NCBI GenBank assembly: GCA_022824185.1
Contig: JAJEAU010000002.1
Span: forward strand, 1-64,000
DNA length: 64,000 nt
Direction of reading: 5' to 3'
From: Dehalococcoidia bacterium
Lineage (GTDB): Bacteria > Chloroflexota > Dehalococcoidia > Lucifugimonadales > Lucifugimonadaceae
The notes under the pieces were generated by a model that had not been told where the DNA came from, did no database searches, and saw nothing but the letters and a program-made list of their open reading frames with translations. Within the stretch, counting starts at the first letter, position 1, and the number at the start of each line of letters is the position of its first letter. Positions 9,174 to 23,288 of the stretch are shown here, one piece after another. The position numbers and the translations under genes are program-made.

Positions 9174-10784
9174 ATGGCCGCAAACGTTATCCCTAATAAT
9201 CTTCCCCGTCGTCATCTGATAATCACCATGGCGTGCGCCATGACGGGTCTGTTTTTGGCAGCGCTCGACCAGACCATCGTCGGCACCGCGATGCCGCGCA
9301 TCATTGCCGATCTCGGCGGTTTCGACCGTTACACCTGGGTCACGACAGCCTACTTGGTCGCATCGACCATCACAGTGCCGATAGTTGGTCGGCTCTCCGA
9401 CATCTTCGGCAGAAAGTGGTTTTATCTAGCCGGTCTCGTGATCTTCATGATCGGATCCTTTGCCTGCGGAACCGCCACCTCCATGCCTCAGTTGATCGCG
9501 TTCCGCGCGTTCCAAGGATTGGGCGGGGGAGTATTGATGTCGTTGGTTTTCGTGATCGTCGGCGATCTCTTTGCGCCTGCCGATCGCGGAAGAATCCAAG
9601 GCGTCATCGCTGCCGTTTTCGGCATGTCATCTGTCATCGGTCCGACGTTGGGAGGATTCATCACCGACACGTTGTCGTGGAACTGGATCTTCTACATCAA
9701 TCTGCCGATCAGCATCCCGCTGATCATCGCTATGTCGCTTTTCTTCCCGAGTATTGCGCCTACGCCGATGAATCGAAGTATCGACGTTCTCGGCATCGTC
9801 ACGCTGATCGCAACGATAATCCCGTTGATGCTCGCCCTATCCTTTGCAGGCGAATCGGGTTGGACATCACCGAACGTCGTCATTCTCTTGGCCGTGTCGT
9901 TGGGCGCAGTCATCCTTTTCGTGATGGTGGAGATGCGCAACTCGAACCCGATAATGCCGCTTCACATCTACACGAACCCGGTCCTCGCGGTCACAATCCT
10001 GGCGACCTTCGTCACAGGTTTCGGGATGTTCGGCGGGATAATCTTCATACCGCTGTTTTTCCAAGGCGTTTTGGGCGCGTCGGCAACCAGCAGCGGCAGT
10101 TTCCTCACGCCCATGATGTTGGGCACCGTAGTCGGTGCCTCGATCTCGGGCCAAGTGGTTTCTCGCTTCGGAAGCTACAGGTGGCCCGGGTTGGCGGGCG
10201 TCGTGATGATGTCGACCGGTATGTTTTTGCTGTCGACCACATCGGAAAACACAACATACCCAATCGCCATCGCGTTCATAGTCCTGCTCGGATTTGGCCT
10301 CGGGTTTACCTTCCCGTCGTTCACCATCGCCGCACAAAACGCGGTTGAGCATCGCTTCTTGGGTATCGCGACATCGACCGTGCAGTTCTATCGCACAATC
10401 GGCGGTGCATTGGGATTGGCTCTTCTCGGGTCGCTGATGGCGAATCGCTTCCAAAGCAATCTCAGCGATTCGTTGCCGCCTGAACTGCTGGAACGATTGG
10501 GGCCAGAACGAATCTCCGAGATAGCAGAAAACCCGGCGGCGATGGTCAATCCCGACGCCATCAATGGATTGATGTCCCGCCTCGATCTCTCGCAAAGCGC
10601 CACAACCGCCATGCTCGAGGGACTTCGTTCGGCATTGGCATCATCGCTGTCGTCGGTGTATCTCGCCACGTTCTTCATCCTTATAGTCTCGGTCGTGATC
10701 GTTCTTTTCCTTAAAGACGTCCCGTTGAGAACCGCGTCGGGCAGGGGAGGACCACCCCCGGCTGACTCATCGCACGGCGGCTAA
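9174..10784 (+). CDS. MFS multidrug exporter, DHA2 (EmrB/QacA) type, 14 TM
   Basis: A 536-residue drug:H+ antiporter of the major facilitator superfamily. The first helix carries the DHA2 signature LDQTIVGTAMPRI. The helix 2-3 loop has the MFS motif GRLSDIFGRK. Motif C is represented by VIGPTLGG with TLSWNWIFYINLP after it. Length and hydrophobic pattern fit 14 helices, with a polar loop before the last helices. The start ATG lacks an obvious Shine-Dalgarno sequence. It is divergently placed to the copper ATPase and 299 bases upstream of rpoB. Substrate is unknown. Confidence 0.88.
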   Translation: MAANVIPNNLPRRHLIITMACAMTGLFLAALDQTIVGTAMPRIIADLGGFDRYTWVTTAYLVASTITVPIVGRLSDIFGRKWFYLAGLVIFMIGSFACGTATSMPQLIAFRAFQGLGGGVLMSLVFVIVGDLFAPADRGRIQGVIAAVFGMSSVIGPTLGGFITDTLSWNWIFYINLPISIPLIIAMSLFFPSIAPTPMNRSIDVLGIVTLIATIIPLMLALSFAGESGWTSPNVVILLAVSLGAVILFVMVEMRNSNPIMPLHIYTNPVLAVTILATFVTGFGMFGGIIFIPLFFQGVLGASATSSGSFLTPMMLGTVVGASISGQVVSRFGSYRWPGLAGVVMMSTGMFLLSTTSENTTYPIAIAFIVLLGFGLGFTFPSFTIAAQNAVEHRFLGIATSTVQFYRTIGGALGLALLGSLMANRFQSNLSDSLPPELLERLGPERISEIAENPAAMVNPDAINGLMSRLDLSQSATTAMLEGLRSALASSLSSVYLATFFILIVSVVIVLFLKDVPLRTASGRGGPPPADSSHGG

Positions 10785-10850
10785 CGTTTCCGGCGCAGTC
10801 GACACAGCGGATCGTCGCCACGAAACGCGTTTGAACGCGTAAAATCTCTC

Positions 10851-10879
10851 TGGACAACTCCACCGCGAGCGTGTAGCAT
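10851..10879 (+). promoter_or_regulatory. Candidate sigma-70 promoter for rpoBC
   Basis: TGGACA (10851-10856) and TAGCAT (10874-10879) are separated by exactly 17 bases and match TTGACA/TATAAT at five and four of six positions. Transcription would start near 10887, giving an rpoB leader of about 200 bases. The rpoB ribosome-binding site (AAGGAGA) precedes the ATG at 11084. No rplJ or rplL lies upstream; the preceding gene is a drug exporter, so rpoBC needs its own promoter here. Confidence 0.5.
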
Positions 10880-11083
10880 TAAGACAGTGCACGTCATCCG
10901 CGGCCACGCCCGCTCTGGGCATTTCATAGCGCTTTCGCAACTGGGAAAAGAATCCAGGTTGGGAATGCGCGCTTTGTCGCGTCTTCGGCACTACCGAATC
11001 TCGTCATCGGTGCAGAAACTCAGTCATCGCGAATAGACCACTTCGTCGTTGCTGATTACCTGCTTGCTCTCAAGGAGAATTGA

Positions 11084-14000
11084 ATGGTCATCTCACAGGC
11101 TTTGACCTCGGGCGCCCGTAGCCGCACCTATCGAACCTTCGGCGAAACGAAGGTCCCGACGGACATGCCGGACCTCATCCAGGTCCAGAAAGATTCGTTC
11201 GACTGGCTGCTCGGAGAAGGGCTCCGTCAACTCTTCAACGAAATCTCTCCAATCACCGACTACTCGTCCGACAACCCCAAGTACGAGATGAGTTTGACGG
11301 AACACGAAATCGGCGAACCCGAATTCTCCGAAGAAGAGTGCCGCGAACGAGAGATCACGTACAGCGTCCCGCTCCACGTCACGATCGAACTGAAGATTAA
11401 CGAGACCGACGAGATCAAAGAGCAGACGATCTTCTTCGGCGACATGCCGAAGATGACCGAAAACGGCACCTTCATCATCAACGGTGCCGAACGAGTCGTT
11501 ATTTCGCAACTCGTCCGCTCGCCAGGTGCTTACTACTCGGTTGACGAGGATGCAGCAACGGGCAACCGTCTCTGCAGCGTGAAACTAATCCCGTACCGAG
11601 GCGCGTGGGTCGAACTCGAGACCAGCAACCGAGACATCCTTTTCGCCAAAGTCGACCGCAAGCGCAAGTTGCCTGTCACGACACTGTTGCGTGCCATCGC
11701 CGCAGTCGACGACGGAACCGAGCACGATCAGGAAAACCCTCTGAAGATCGACTCCCTCGACGCAATGCGCGAGATCTTCGGCGACCCAACCTCCGAGGAA
11801 GAGGAAGATGCCGATGTGCGCGATTACATCGGCTCGACTTGGGCATCCGACTCAGACGCCAAGGACGAAGACGAGGCTCTCAGAGAGTTCCACAAGAGAA
11901 TGCGGCCCGGCGAGCCTGCAACGGTCGAAGGCGCGAAGCGTCTCGTCTCCCAAATGTTCTTCGACTCCCGCCGCTACGATCTCGGCGATGTGGGTCGGTA
12001 CAAGTTGAACCGACGCATCGGCGTCGACGTTGAACTCACTCGCCGCACGTTGACCAAGCGAGACTTCGTCAACATCATCAAGCGAATGGTCAAGGTCAAC
12101 GACGGCTTGGCCGTCCCTGACGACATCGATCATCTTGGCAATCGACGCGTCCGCACAGTCGGCGAGTTGATCCAGAACCAGATCCGCGTCGGCTTGGTCC
12201 GGATGGAGCGCGTGGTGCGCGAACGCATGACGACGCACCCGGGCGAGACGACTCCCGCAGCGTTGATCAACATCCGCCCGGTCGGTGCAGCGGTCAAAGA
12301 GTTTTTCGGCGGATCGCAGCTGTCGCAGTTCATGGACCAGACGAATCCGTTGTCCGAACTGACGCACAAGCGCCGACTATCTGCGCTTGGCCCCGGCGGA
12401 CTAACCCGCGACCGCGCCGGATTCGACGTTCGCGACGTTCACCACTCCCACTACGGTCGAATCTGCCCCATCGAGACTCCCGAAGGTCCGAACATCGGAC
12501 TGCTCGGCTCGCTCGCAACCTACGCAAAAGTCAACGCGTTCGGTTTTGTCGAGACGCCGTACAGGAAAGTCCGGACAACGATCTCGAACCGCTCCGACGA
12601 TCTCATCGGGCGAACCGTTGTGGAAGAGGTCCGCGAGAAAAGCCGCAAGACGCTCGTCGCAGCGGCAAACTCCGTTATCGACGATGAGCTTGCAAAGCGC
12701 CTCCGACGCCTAGGCGAACAGGAGATTGTGGTTCGGCCGTACATATCGCTGACAGGCGAAGACGTAGTTTACCTATCTGCTGACCAAGAAGAAGAGGTCC
12801 TTATCGGGGAACCGACAACTCCGATCGACGCTGTCGGACAGCTCGACGGTATGGTTCGATGCAGGACCGGCGGTGAGCAGTACATAAAGGCTCGCCCCGA
12901 GGACGTCGACTACGTTGACGTAGCGCCTTCACAGATCGTGAGCGTGTCCGCCGGATTGATCCCGTTCCTCGAGCACGACGACGCGACCCGTGCTCTGATG
13001 GGCTCGAATATGCAGCGCCAAGGTGTGCCGCTCATTCGACCGGAAGCGCCGATCGTAGGCACCGGCATCGAGGAACGCGCCGCGTTGGACAGCGGGCAGG
13101 TTGTTCGCACATCCACAGATGGCATCGTGACATCCGTCACGAGCAACAAAATCGTCATCGTGGATAACGAAGGCGAACCGCACGTTTTCCCGTTGATCCG
13201 TTACGAACGCTCCAACCAAAGCACATGCATCAACCAGCACCCCATCGTCGGCAAGGGCCAACGGGTCCAAGCCGGACAGCCCATCGCTGACAGCTCGTCC
13301 ACTCAAGGCGGTCGACTGGCCCTGGGCCAAAACGTCATGGTTGGATTCATGAGCTGGGGGGGCGGAAACTACGAAGACGCGATCATCCTCAGCGAGGATC
13401 TCGTCAAGGAAGACCGATTCACCTCCACGCACATCCAGAAACACCAAGTCGAAGCTCGTGAAACCCAACTCGGTCCCGAGGAAATCACACGAGACATCGC
13501 CAACGTCGGTGAAACCAATTTGGCGAACCTCGACGAAGAAGGCATCGTCATTCCGGGCACTTGGGTCGGACCTGGCGACATCCTTGTCGGCAAGGTCACG
13601 CCCAAGGGCGAAACCGAGTTGACCGCGGAAGAGAAGCTCTTGCGGGCAATCTTCGGCGAGAAGGCCAGAGACACCAAAGACACCAGCCTGCGTGTACCCC
13701 ACGGCGAAAAAGGCAAAGTCATCAAGGTGCGCGTCAGCAAGAAGGAAGACGGCGCCGAGTTGCCTCCGGGCGTCTCGATGATGGTTCGTGTCTGGGTGGC
13801 GCACACCCGCAAGATCATGCAGGGCGACAAGATGGCCGGACGCCACGGCAACAAGGGCGTGGTAGCCATGATCATGCCGCGCGAAGACATGCCGCATCTA
13901 CCGGACGGTACGCCCCTAGACATAGTTCTTAATCCGATCGGAGTGCCGTCGCGCATGAACCTCGGCCAGTTGCTAGAAACGCATCTGGGCTGGGCCGCGC

Positions 14001-14986
14001 GCGAACTCGACTTCGCCGCCGTCACTCCTGTGTTTGACAGCGCAAGCGAAGTAGCGATCGAGGACGAACTGGCGAGAGCATGGTTCGTAACCGCATCAGG
14101 CGCTCGAGATCACCGCGTCCTAACCGACCGCGAGATCGATCAAGACAAGGTTCGAAGCTGGCTTGAAGCTGAGGGCTACAGTTACGACGAACTCCACAGC
14201 TATGAACCGGGCGACGACGGCAGAGCCAGCGAGGCCTGCATGCGCATTTGGCTCAAGGATTTCGCCGACCAAGACGTCTCAGGTTTGAGCCGCGAAAACT
14301 TGCTCGAACTAACGCGCCGGATCGATCGAGAAAAAGGTTACGCCGCACCGATCCTCGGCAAGCAGATCCTAGTAGACGGACGTACCGGCGAGCAGTTCGA
14401 CCAACCCGTCACCGTTGGCAACATCTACATGATGAAGCTGATCCACTTGGCCGAAGATAAGATGCACGCTCGCTCTACCGGGCCCTATTCCTTGATCACC
14501 CAGCAACCTTTGGGCGGCAAGGCCCAATTTGGTGGCCAGAGGTTCGGCGAGATGGAAGTGTGGGCCTTGGAAGCCTACTCGGCACCGCACACCTTGCAGG
14601 AAGTCTTGACTATCAAGTCCGACGACGTCAAAGGTCGAGTGCTGGCATACGAAGCCATCGTGAAAGGGCAATCGGTAGTTTCGGCGGACGTGCCCGAATC
14701 GTTCAACGTTTTGGTACACGAACTCCAAGGGCTCGGTCTCGACATCTCGATGATCGGTGACCAGAACATCGAAAACGGCGAAGAAGAGGATCTCGAAACC
14801 AGCGTTGAAGACGTTGAAGTGCAGGAGACTCCCGCAATCGAATCGCTTGGCGGCGATGTCTTGGACATCGGCACGGAACTGCCCCCGCCCGTCTTGGAAT
14901 TCGATGTCGATTTCGAAGACACGACGGAAGAAACGGAAGAATCTGAAGAAGGTTCCGACGGCTTGGAAACGGACTCAGAAGAATAA
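11084..14986 (+). CDS. rpoB: RNA polymerase beta subunit
   Basis: A 1300-residue catalytic subunit of RNA polymerase. Diagnostic segments in order are the rifampicin region ([20 protein letters not shown], then RLSALGPGG, wild-type-like at the classical resistance positions), the [14 protein letters not shown] segment, [10 protein letters not shown], the catalytic-side GRHGNKGV, and a C-terminal block with [11 protein letters not shown] and [13 protein letters not shown]. After the conserved end comes an unusual acidic tail of about 80 residues, rich in Glu/Asp with a PPPVLEF patch. The start has a consensus AAGGAGA site. The gene stands apart from the ribosomal-protein genes usually found upstream, and is followed by rpoC after 123 bases. 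Confidence 0.98.
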   Translation: MVISQALTSGARSRTYRTFGETKVPTDMPDLIQVQKDSFDWLLGEGLRQLFNEISPITDYSSDNPKYEMSLTEHEIGEPEFSEEECREREITYSVPLHVTIELKINETDEIKEQTIFFGDMPKMTENGTFIINGAERVVISQLVRSPGAYYSVDEDAATGNRLCSVKLIPYRGAWVELETSNRDILFAKVDRKRKLPVTTLLRAIAAVDDGTEHDQENPLKIDSLDAMREIFGDPTSEEEEDADVRDYIGSTWASDSDAKDEDEALREFHKRMRPGEPATVEGAKRLVSQMFFDSRRYDLGDVGRYKLNRRIGVDVELTRRTLTKRDFVNIIKRMVKVNDGLAVPDDIDHLGNRRVRTVGELIQNQIRVGLVRMERVVRERMTTHPGETTPAALINIRPVGAAVKEFFGGSQLSQFMDQTNPLSELTHKRRLSALGPGGLTRDRAGFDVRDVHHSHYGRICPIETPEGPNIGLLGSLATYAKVNAFGFVETPYRKVRTTISNRSDDLIGRTVVEEVREKSRKTLVAAANSVIDDELAKRLRRLGEQEIVVRPYISLTGEDVVYLSADQEEEVLIGEPTTPIDAVGQLDGMVRCRTGGEQYIKARPEDVDYVDVAPSQIVSVSAGLIPFLEHDDATRALMGSNMQRQGVPLIRPEAPIVGTGIEERAALDSGQVVRTSTDGIVTSVTSNKIVIVDNEGEPHVFPLIRYERSNQSTCINQHPIVGKGQRVQAGQPIADSSSTQGGRLALGQNVMVGFMSWGGGNYEDAIILSEDLVKEDRFTSTHIQKHQVEARETQLGPEEITRDIANVGETNLANLDEEGIVIPGTWVGPGDILVGKVTPKGETELTAEEKLLRAIFGEKARDTKDTSLRVPHGEKGKVIKVRVSKKEDGAELPPGVSMMVRVWVAHTRKIMQGDKMAGRHGNKGVVAMIMPREDMPHLPDGTPLDIVLNPIGVPSRMNLGQLLETHLGWAARELDFAAVTPVFDSASEVAIEDELARAWFVTASGARDHRVLTDREIDQDKVRSWLEAEGYSYDELHSYEPGDDGRASEACMRIWLKDFADQDVSGLSRENLLELTRRIDREKGYAAPILGKQILVDGRTGEQFDQPVTVGNIYMMKLIHLAEDKMHARSTGPYSLITQQPLGGKAQFGGQRFGEMEVWALEAYSAPHTLQEVLTIKSDDVKGRVLAYEAIVKGQSVVSADVPESFNVLVHELQGLGLDISMIGDQNIENGEEEDLETSVEDVEVQETPAIESLGGDVLDIGTELPPPVLEFDVDFEDTTEETEESEEGSDGLETDSEE

Positions 14987-15041
14987 CCCTGTTCGGGTGT
15001 AGGCGCATCGTCTGCACCCGCGCAAATCACTTCAACCAGAC

Positions 15042-15085
15042 GAAGCCCAAACCAAGCCCGAACCAAGCCCCAATCAAGCCCGAAC
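15042..15085 (+). repeat. Four 11-base repeats in the rpoB-rpoC spacer
   Basis: The hexamer AAGCCC recurs at 15043, 15054, 15065 and 15076, an exact 11-base period. Each is embedded in a (C/G)AAGCCCNAA(C/T) unit. The array lies between the rpoB stop and the rpoC ribosome-binding site. It is unlikely to be a terminator because it forms no self-complementary hairpin. It could be replication slippage or a protein- or ribosome-interacting leader element. Confidence 0.75.
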
Positions 15086-15109
15086 ACACGGCTACAAGAG
15101 GTAAACCGA

Positions 15110-19495
<4,386 letters not shown>

Positions 19496-19523
19496 CTGAC
19501 CGGTAGCTCGAACCGAGTTGATC

Positions 19524-19556
19524 AGGGGCCGTCAGACGACGGCCCCTGTTCGTTTG
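19524..19556 (+). terminator. Intrinsic terminator of the rpoBC operon
   Basis: A perfect 10-bp stem, AGGGGCCGTC (19524-19533) paired with GACGGCCCCT (19538-19547), closes a 4-base loop and is followed by a T-rich tail (TGTTCGTTTGTTG). It lies 29 bases after the rpoC stop and 22 bases before the sulfatase start, so the sulfatase probably has weak read-through or a promoter overlapping this site. Confidence 0.85.
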
Positions 19557-19577
19557 TTGCGGGTAGAATCATCTCCC

Positions 19578-20981
19578 ATGCCAAACGAAAATGAACGACC
19601 CAACGTAATCGTGTTCATGTCGGACGACCAAGGATACGGCGATCTGTCGTGCATGGGCGCCACCGATTTCCGAACGCCAAATCTCGACCGAATGGCCGCT
19701 GAAGGCGTCCGCTTCACCGACTGGTACTCCAACAGCCCGGTCTGCAGTCCATCGCGGGCTGCGCTGTTGACTGGCAGGTATCCGGGCAACGCCGGCGTCC
19801 GGGCCATCCTTCAAGGCCACCGGACCGCATCCGGTTTGCCCAACTCCACGCCCACGATCTCATCCCTGCTCAAAGACCGCGGATATCAGACCTCTATGGT
19901 TGGCAAATGGCACCTCGGTCTGACGGATGAGTGTCGACCGCACTCCCATGGTTTCGACTACTGGTTCGGATTCCTCGCCGGTTGCATCGATTTCTACTCT
20001 CACATCTACTACTGGGGAGCCAATCGACCTGGCCCCGGAATCAACCCGACGCATGACCTCTGGGAAAACAACGAAGAGGTTTGGCACGACAGCGAGTATT
20101 TCACCGAGTTGATCGCCGACAAAGCGATTGAGCGTCTCCGTGCGATGGTCGCCGAGAGACGGGAATCCGGCAAACCGTTCTTACTCTACGCCCCGTTCAA
20201 CGCGCCTCATTATCCGATGCATGCGCCTGAGAAATACACGTCTCGCTTCACCCATCTGCCGTGGGATCGGCGCATCATGGCGGCGATGATCAGCGCGATT
20301 GACGATGCGATCGGTGCGATCATGAACGAAGTCGCACGCCTCGGCGAAGAGGAGAACACAATCGCCTTCTTCGTCTCAGACAACGGTCCTTCCCGCGAGA
20401 CTCGCAACTGGCTCGACGGGACGTTGGACCCGTATTACGGCGGCACATCCGGCGGTCTAAAGGGCCACAAGTTCAGCCTTTTCGACGGCGGAATTCGAAT
20501 GCCTGCGCTCGCTCACTATCCCGCTCGCATACCCGCCGGGCAGGTCGTGAGCACTCCGTGCGCGTCGATGGACATCGTCCCGACGGTCCTCCACGCGGTC
20601 GATGGCACGGCCCCAACCGACGAAACTGGAGAATTCGACGGGACAAGCATCCTCGATCTTCTCGCCGATGGCACCGATCTCCCTGAACGCGACCTCCACT
20701 GGGAGATGGACGGCCAAACCGCCATCCGCCGCGGCAACTGGAAGCTAGTAATCGACGGCCTCCTAGTCGAGGAGGACGAACCCTCGACCCACATCCATCT
20801 AGCGGACCTATCCAAAGACATCGCCGAATCGACCAACCTCGCAGACCAGATGCCAGAAATGGCTTCAGAGTTGGAAAGGTCGGCGCTCGCCTGGCGAGCC
20901 GGGATACAGGAGAGGTGGGATCGGGACTACGCCGGTCTGGGGCATGGGGTTGTGACGTATGCGGATTTTCCGGTGGGGTGA
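19578..20981 (+). CDS. Sulfatase (arylsulfatase A-like)
   Basis: A 467-residue type I sulfatase of the alkaline-phosphatase fold, hydrolysing a sulfate ester of a carbohydrate or aryl compound. It has the N-terminal metal-binding segment MSDDQGYGDL, the C-x-P-S-R motif (VCSPSRAALLTGRYP) whose Cys must be converted to formylglycine, the GKWHLG segment, and a downstream VSDNGPS metal site. No signal peptide is visible from this start, so it looks cytoplasmic. The frame is open to 19518, but that start lies before the rpoC terminator hairpin; the ATG at 19578 fits the family N terminus. No formylglycine-generating enzyme is in the window. Confidence 0.9.
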   Translation: MPNENERPNVIVFMSDDQGYGDLSCMGATDFRTPNLDRMAAEGVRFTDWYSNSPVCSPSRAALLTGRYPGNAGVRAILQGHRTASGLPNSTPTISSLLKDRGYQTSMVGKWHLGLTDECRPHSHGFDYWFGFLAGCIDFYSHIYYWGANRPGPGINPTHDLWENNEEVWHDSEYFTELIADKAIERLRAMVAERRESGKPFLLYAPFNAPHYPMHAPEKYTSRFTHLPWDRRIMAAMISAIDDAIGAIMNEVARLGEEENTIAFFVSDNGPSRETRNWLDGTLDPYYGGTSGGLKGHKFSLFDGGIRMPALAHYPARIPAGQVVSTPCASMDIVPTVLHAVDGTAPTDETGEFDGTSILDLLADGTDLPERDLHWEMDGQTAIRRGNWKLVIDGLLVEEDEPSTHIHLADLSKDIAESTNLADQMPEMASELERSALAWRAGIQERWDRDYAGLGHGVVTYADFPVG

Positions 20982-20987
20982 GGCTCA

Positions 20988-21076
20988 GTCGTTCCGGCGG
21001 GGGCGGAATCTAGGGATGCGCAGGGGGTGATGCCTGTCGTCATTCCGGCGGAGGCCGGAATCTAAGGAGGCGCGGA
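20988..21076. repeat. Two short palindromic 'ATTCCGGC' repeats
   Basis: Two related units occur at 20988-21023 and 21039-21076. Each has a GTC(A/G)TTCCGGCGG start, a short spacer, CGGAATCTA and a GCGC-rich end. The second contains the inverted pair ATTCCGGC/GCCGGAAT. The same family recurs at 24698-24753 and inside the gene at 35783. It looks like a dispersed REP-type element. No transposase is nearby. Confidence 0.7.
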
Positions 21077-21138
21077 TTACCCTTGACATACAGCCTCCTT
21101 CAAAACCCGATCTTCAGGACACCGAACCGAGTCGCACC

Positions 21139-21339
21139 ATGAAACTCGACATCTTCTACGACCCGAAAAGTGACACTCTAGACATCGGCAACGGGCGACC
21201 CGCATCCGAAGGCTACGACGTGGCCGATAGCCTCAGCGCACACGTCGATTCCGAAGGCGATGTTGTCTTCTTCACGCTTGAAAATGCCGTCGAAGTACTC
21301 GCACCTTACTTGCGAGAGCACATGATTGACGGAAACTGA
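21139..21339 (+). CDS. DUF2283 small protein, copy 1
   Basis: A 66-residue protein of the DUF2283 type. It has an N-terminal YDPKSDTLDIG segment (the YDxxxDxLYI-like signature), a central acidic strand region, and an IT/FTLENA segment near the end. Function is unknown; members are small beta-rich proteins often found near toxin or defence genes. It starts a row of three copies, of which the third is broken. A TTGACA hexamer at 21083-21088 could be a -35 element, but I see no convincing -10. Confidence 0.75.
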   Translation: MKLDIFYDPKSDTLDIGNGRPASEGYDVADSLSAHVDSEGDVVFFTLENAVEVLAPYLREHMIDGN

Positions 21340-21348
21340 CAGGCTGCC

Positions 21349-21594
21349 ATGCAACTAGAAATCCAATACTTCCCTCAGACTGACACCCTCTACATCGGTG
21401 GATCAGATTCAGCCAACGACGGATACGATATTGCTGAGATCCTGATCGCCCACGCCAAAGACGATGGTGAAGTGATCGGCATCACGCTGGAACACGCGAC
21501 TGAGCATTTGGGACCGCATCTGCGCGACCAAATCTCTAGCGTCGAAACTAGTGCGCCTACTTCAGTTATTGGAAACGAAGGCGAACCTCTTTAG
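21349..21594 (+). CDS. DUF2283 small protein, copy 2
   Basis: An 81-residue paralogue of the preceding gene, starting 9 bases after its stop. It has the same order of segments (YFPQTDTLYIGG, then IGITLEHATEHLGP) and a longer polar C-terminal extension. The two are probably one transcript. No function can be assigned beyond the family. Confidence 0.75.
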   Translation: MQLEIQYFPQTDTLYIGGSDSANDGYDIAEILIAHAKDDGEVIGITLEHATEHLGPHLRDQISSVETSAPTSVIGNEGEPL

Positions 21595-21605
21595 CAATTC
21601 ACGAC

Positions 21606-21685
21606 ATGAAACTCAAAATCACCTACGCCCCAGAAAGCGATAATCTTAACATCGGCTACTGCAAACCCGCATCCAATGGCGTTTG
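21606..21685 (+). pseudogene. Truncated third DUF2283 copy
   Basis: The first 25 or so codons (MKLKITYAPESDNLNIGY, then CKPASNG) match the start of the two preceding DUF2283 genes. Similarity stops abruptly at about 21680. The reading frame continues by chance to 21956 through DNA that is antisense to the membrane-protein gene. The junction marks the left edge of an AT-rich block. The last nine or so residues of that membrane protein are encoded by the antisense of this fragment, so the join is a recombination or insertion scar. Confidence 0.65.
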
Positions 21686-22933
21686 CTTTAAAGACAAGCC
21701 CGGATTGAAAACCGAGATCATCATGGCGAACAAGACTATTAGTAACAACGTGGGCTCGGCCCAATACAACAGATTTAAGCTGTCTTCAGGATATGCCAAC
21801 CAAGATTTGCCCAGCGTGAACAAAAACAGAGCCGGAAACACCCCGCCTATCATTGCCGACTCAAACTGCAAGAGGTCGAAAGAGCGGACAATTACAGTTA
21901 TGACTAAAGCCGATAGCATGAACGTTATTCCTAATGGACTGATGAGTTCGATATAGGTACTTACTGCGACAATGACGAAGTATAATTCCTTTTGTGTTGT
22001 ATCGATATACTGCATTCCCGGAAACGATCCAATCGCAAGTGAAACCAGTAGTGCAAGCGACGAAATCTTGATTTTCCACAAGAATTGATCTGAAAATTTG
22101 CTCGCAAGTATGAATGTGATCAGCGAAATCGCGCGGCTTAAAAACCAAGTAATCATCCAATGTGAAATTTCATGCTCGCCGAAGTTTGAAACCCTCAGAT
22201 AACGGACGGTGACAGCTAAGAACGCGCCAGCAACTATGATTCCGCCTATCCATGATAGTCGAACCTTGATGTCGGCGTTCGAACTCTGATTTTTATTGGC
22301 AACGGAAGTCGATGTGCTATTCTGCACGAAAAGGATCCTCGCGAGGATAGCGAATCCCAAGATCAACAATATACACGTGTCATCAACCAAAGTGACTAAC
22401 CAAGATGTAGTGCTTTGGAGGAACATGATCATCGTGACGAACGGTGCGGCAATCGCCAGAAATCCCCACCTCAAGATTGCCGACAGGTCGAGGTACGCGC
22501 AGATTACAGACCCGACTGCACCGCCCAATGCTAATACAGCGACAAACGTCATTCCTGTTTCACCGCCGAAGATACCAAGACGTTCGGTTGCATAGACCTC
22601 CATATATACGTGATCAAAAATGGGCAACGGCATCCAAAAGACAACTCTCGACAACACCCATCCGGCCGCCGCATATAGGATGGCGTGTCGCACACCACGT
22701 ATCTCCAACACCTGGGACCAGACGGCATAAGAGATCGTGGTGAGCAAAAACAACACCATCGCTACAAGGAGCAGCACAGCTGCGCTCTTACTTCCAAGGT
22801 GCCCTGATCCATCCCACCACCCCGTCCAAAGAACCGGTGTCGCCAGTACCGCTGGAGGTAACAACCACAGAGCAGCGGATCTCGGCCAGAAAAGATTCGC
22901 AACGCCTATTCGACGCGTGCCGCTCTCAATCAT
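21656..22933 (-). CDS. Polytopic membrane protein of unknown function
   Basis: I do not recognise this 425-residue protein. It is very hydrophobic, with roughly ten to twelve predicted membrane segments and a polar loop near residues 205-220 (STSTSVANKNQSSNAD). The DNA is more AT-rich than flanking genes and the codon use is different, which suggests recent acquisition. Its last residues (TPLDAGLQ) are read from the antisense of a broken DUF2283 gene, so the native C terminus may have been replaced. The start at 22933 is the first in-frame ATG. The topology is transporter-like, but no MFS motif is evident. Confidence 0.6.
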   Translation of the reverse strand: MIESGTRRIGVANLFWPRSAALWLLPPAVLATPVLWTGWWDGSGHLGSKSAAVLLLVAMVLFLLTTISYAVWSQVLEIRGVRHAILYAAAGWVLSRVVFWMPLPIFDHVYMEVYATERLGIFGGETGMTFVAVLALGGAVGSVICAYLDLSAILRWGFLAIAAPFVTMIMFLQSTTSWLVTLVDDTCILLILGFAILARILFVQNSTSTSVANKNQSSNADIKVRLSWIGGIIVAGAFLAVTVRYLRVSNFGEHEISHWMITWFLSRAISLITFILASKFSDQFLWKIKISSLALLVSLAIGSFPGMQYIDTTQKELYFVIVAVSTYIELISPLGITFMLSALVITVIVRSFDLLQFESAMIGGVFPALFLFTLGKSWLAYPEDSLNLLYWAEPTLLLIVLFAMMISVFNPGLSLKQTPLDAGLQ

Positions 22934-23288
22934 TGATTAACTGGATGCAAGGCATCCCGTTGTGTTTGTCCCTCGATCTATGCTCCACGTACATCACAAT
23001 CTATCGACACTCCCAGTGTAGCAGGAACTACTCCAACACCTGGTAGCAAAACTAAAAATGTGACTGTGAAATCTTCGATACTGCCGGGTGTCCACCTGCA
23101 AGTTCCTGTGTATCTAGAAGATCTGCCGTCTATCGATGCGAAGGTGGTGTGTTCTGAACTTCCATTCGCAACCTGGGCCCCTAATGTACAGATTGGTCGT
23201 GGCATCCTATAAAAACTAATAGCATCGCCTGATACATGCCGCTAAAGGTGGTAGTTATCGGTTATCTTGATGGTTCAGAATCGTGCGG
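22934..23288. other. 355-base gap with no supported gene, at the GC-skew switch
   Basis: A 75-codon minus-strand frame (22978-23205) encodes a beta-rich sequence with CRWTPGSIEDFTVTF. It may be a gene fragment, but it has no recognisable family or ribosome-binding site. The segment is the right end of the AT-rich block. It sits where the plus strand changes from C-rich to G-rich. I found no cluster of DnaA boxes (TTATNCACA) and no dnaA, so there is no direct support for an origin. Confidence 0.35.

Noticed and set aside
12929-13897. A 322-codon minus-strand frame inside rpoB
   Set aside because: Complementary-strand shadow of rpoB with His/Asp/Val-rich, non-protein-like composition.
22978-23205. 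A 75-residue minus-strand gene
   Set aside because: No ribosome-binding site, no family resemblance; mentioned only as part of the gap.
22934-23288. Replication origin at the skew switch
   Set aside because: No DnaA-box cluster, no AT-rich unwinding element and no dnaA or dnaN nearby. Kept only as a skew observation.
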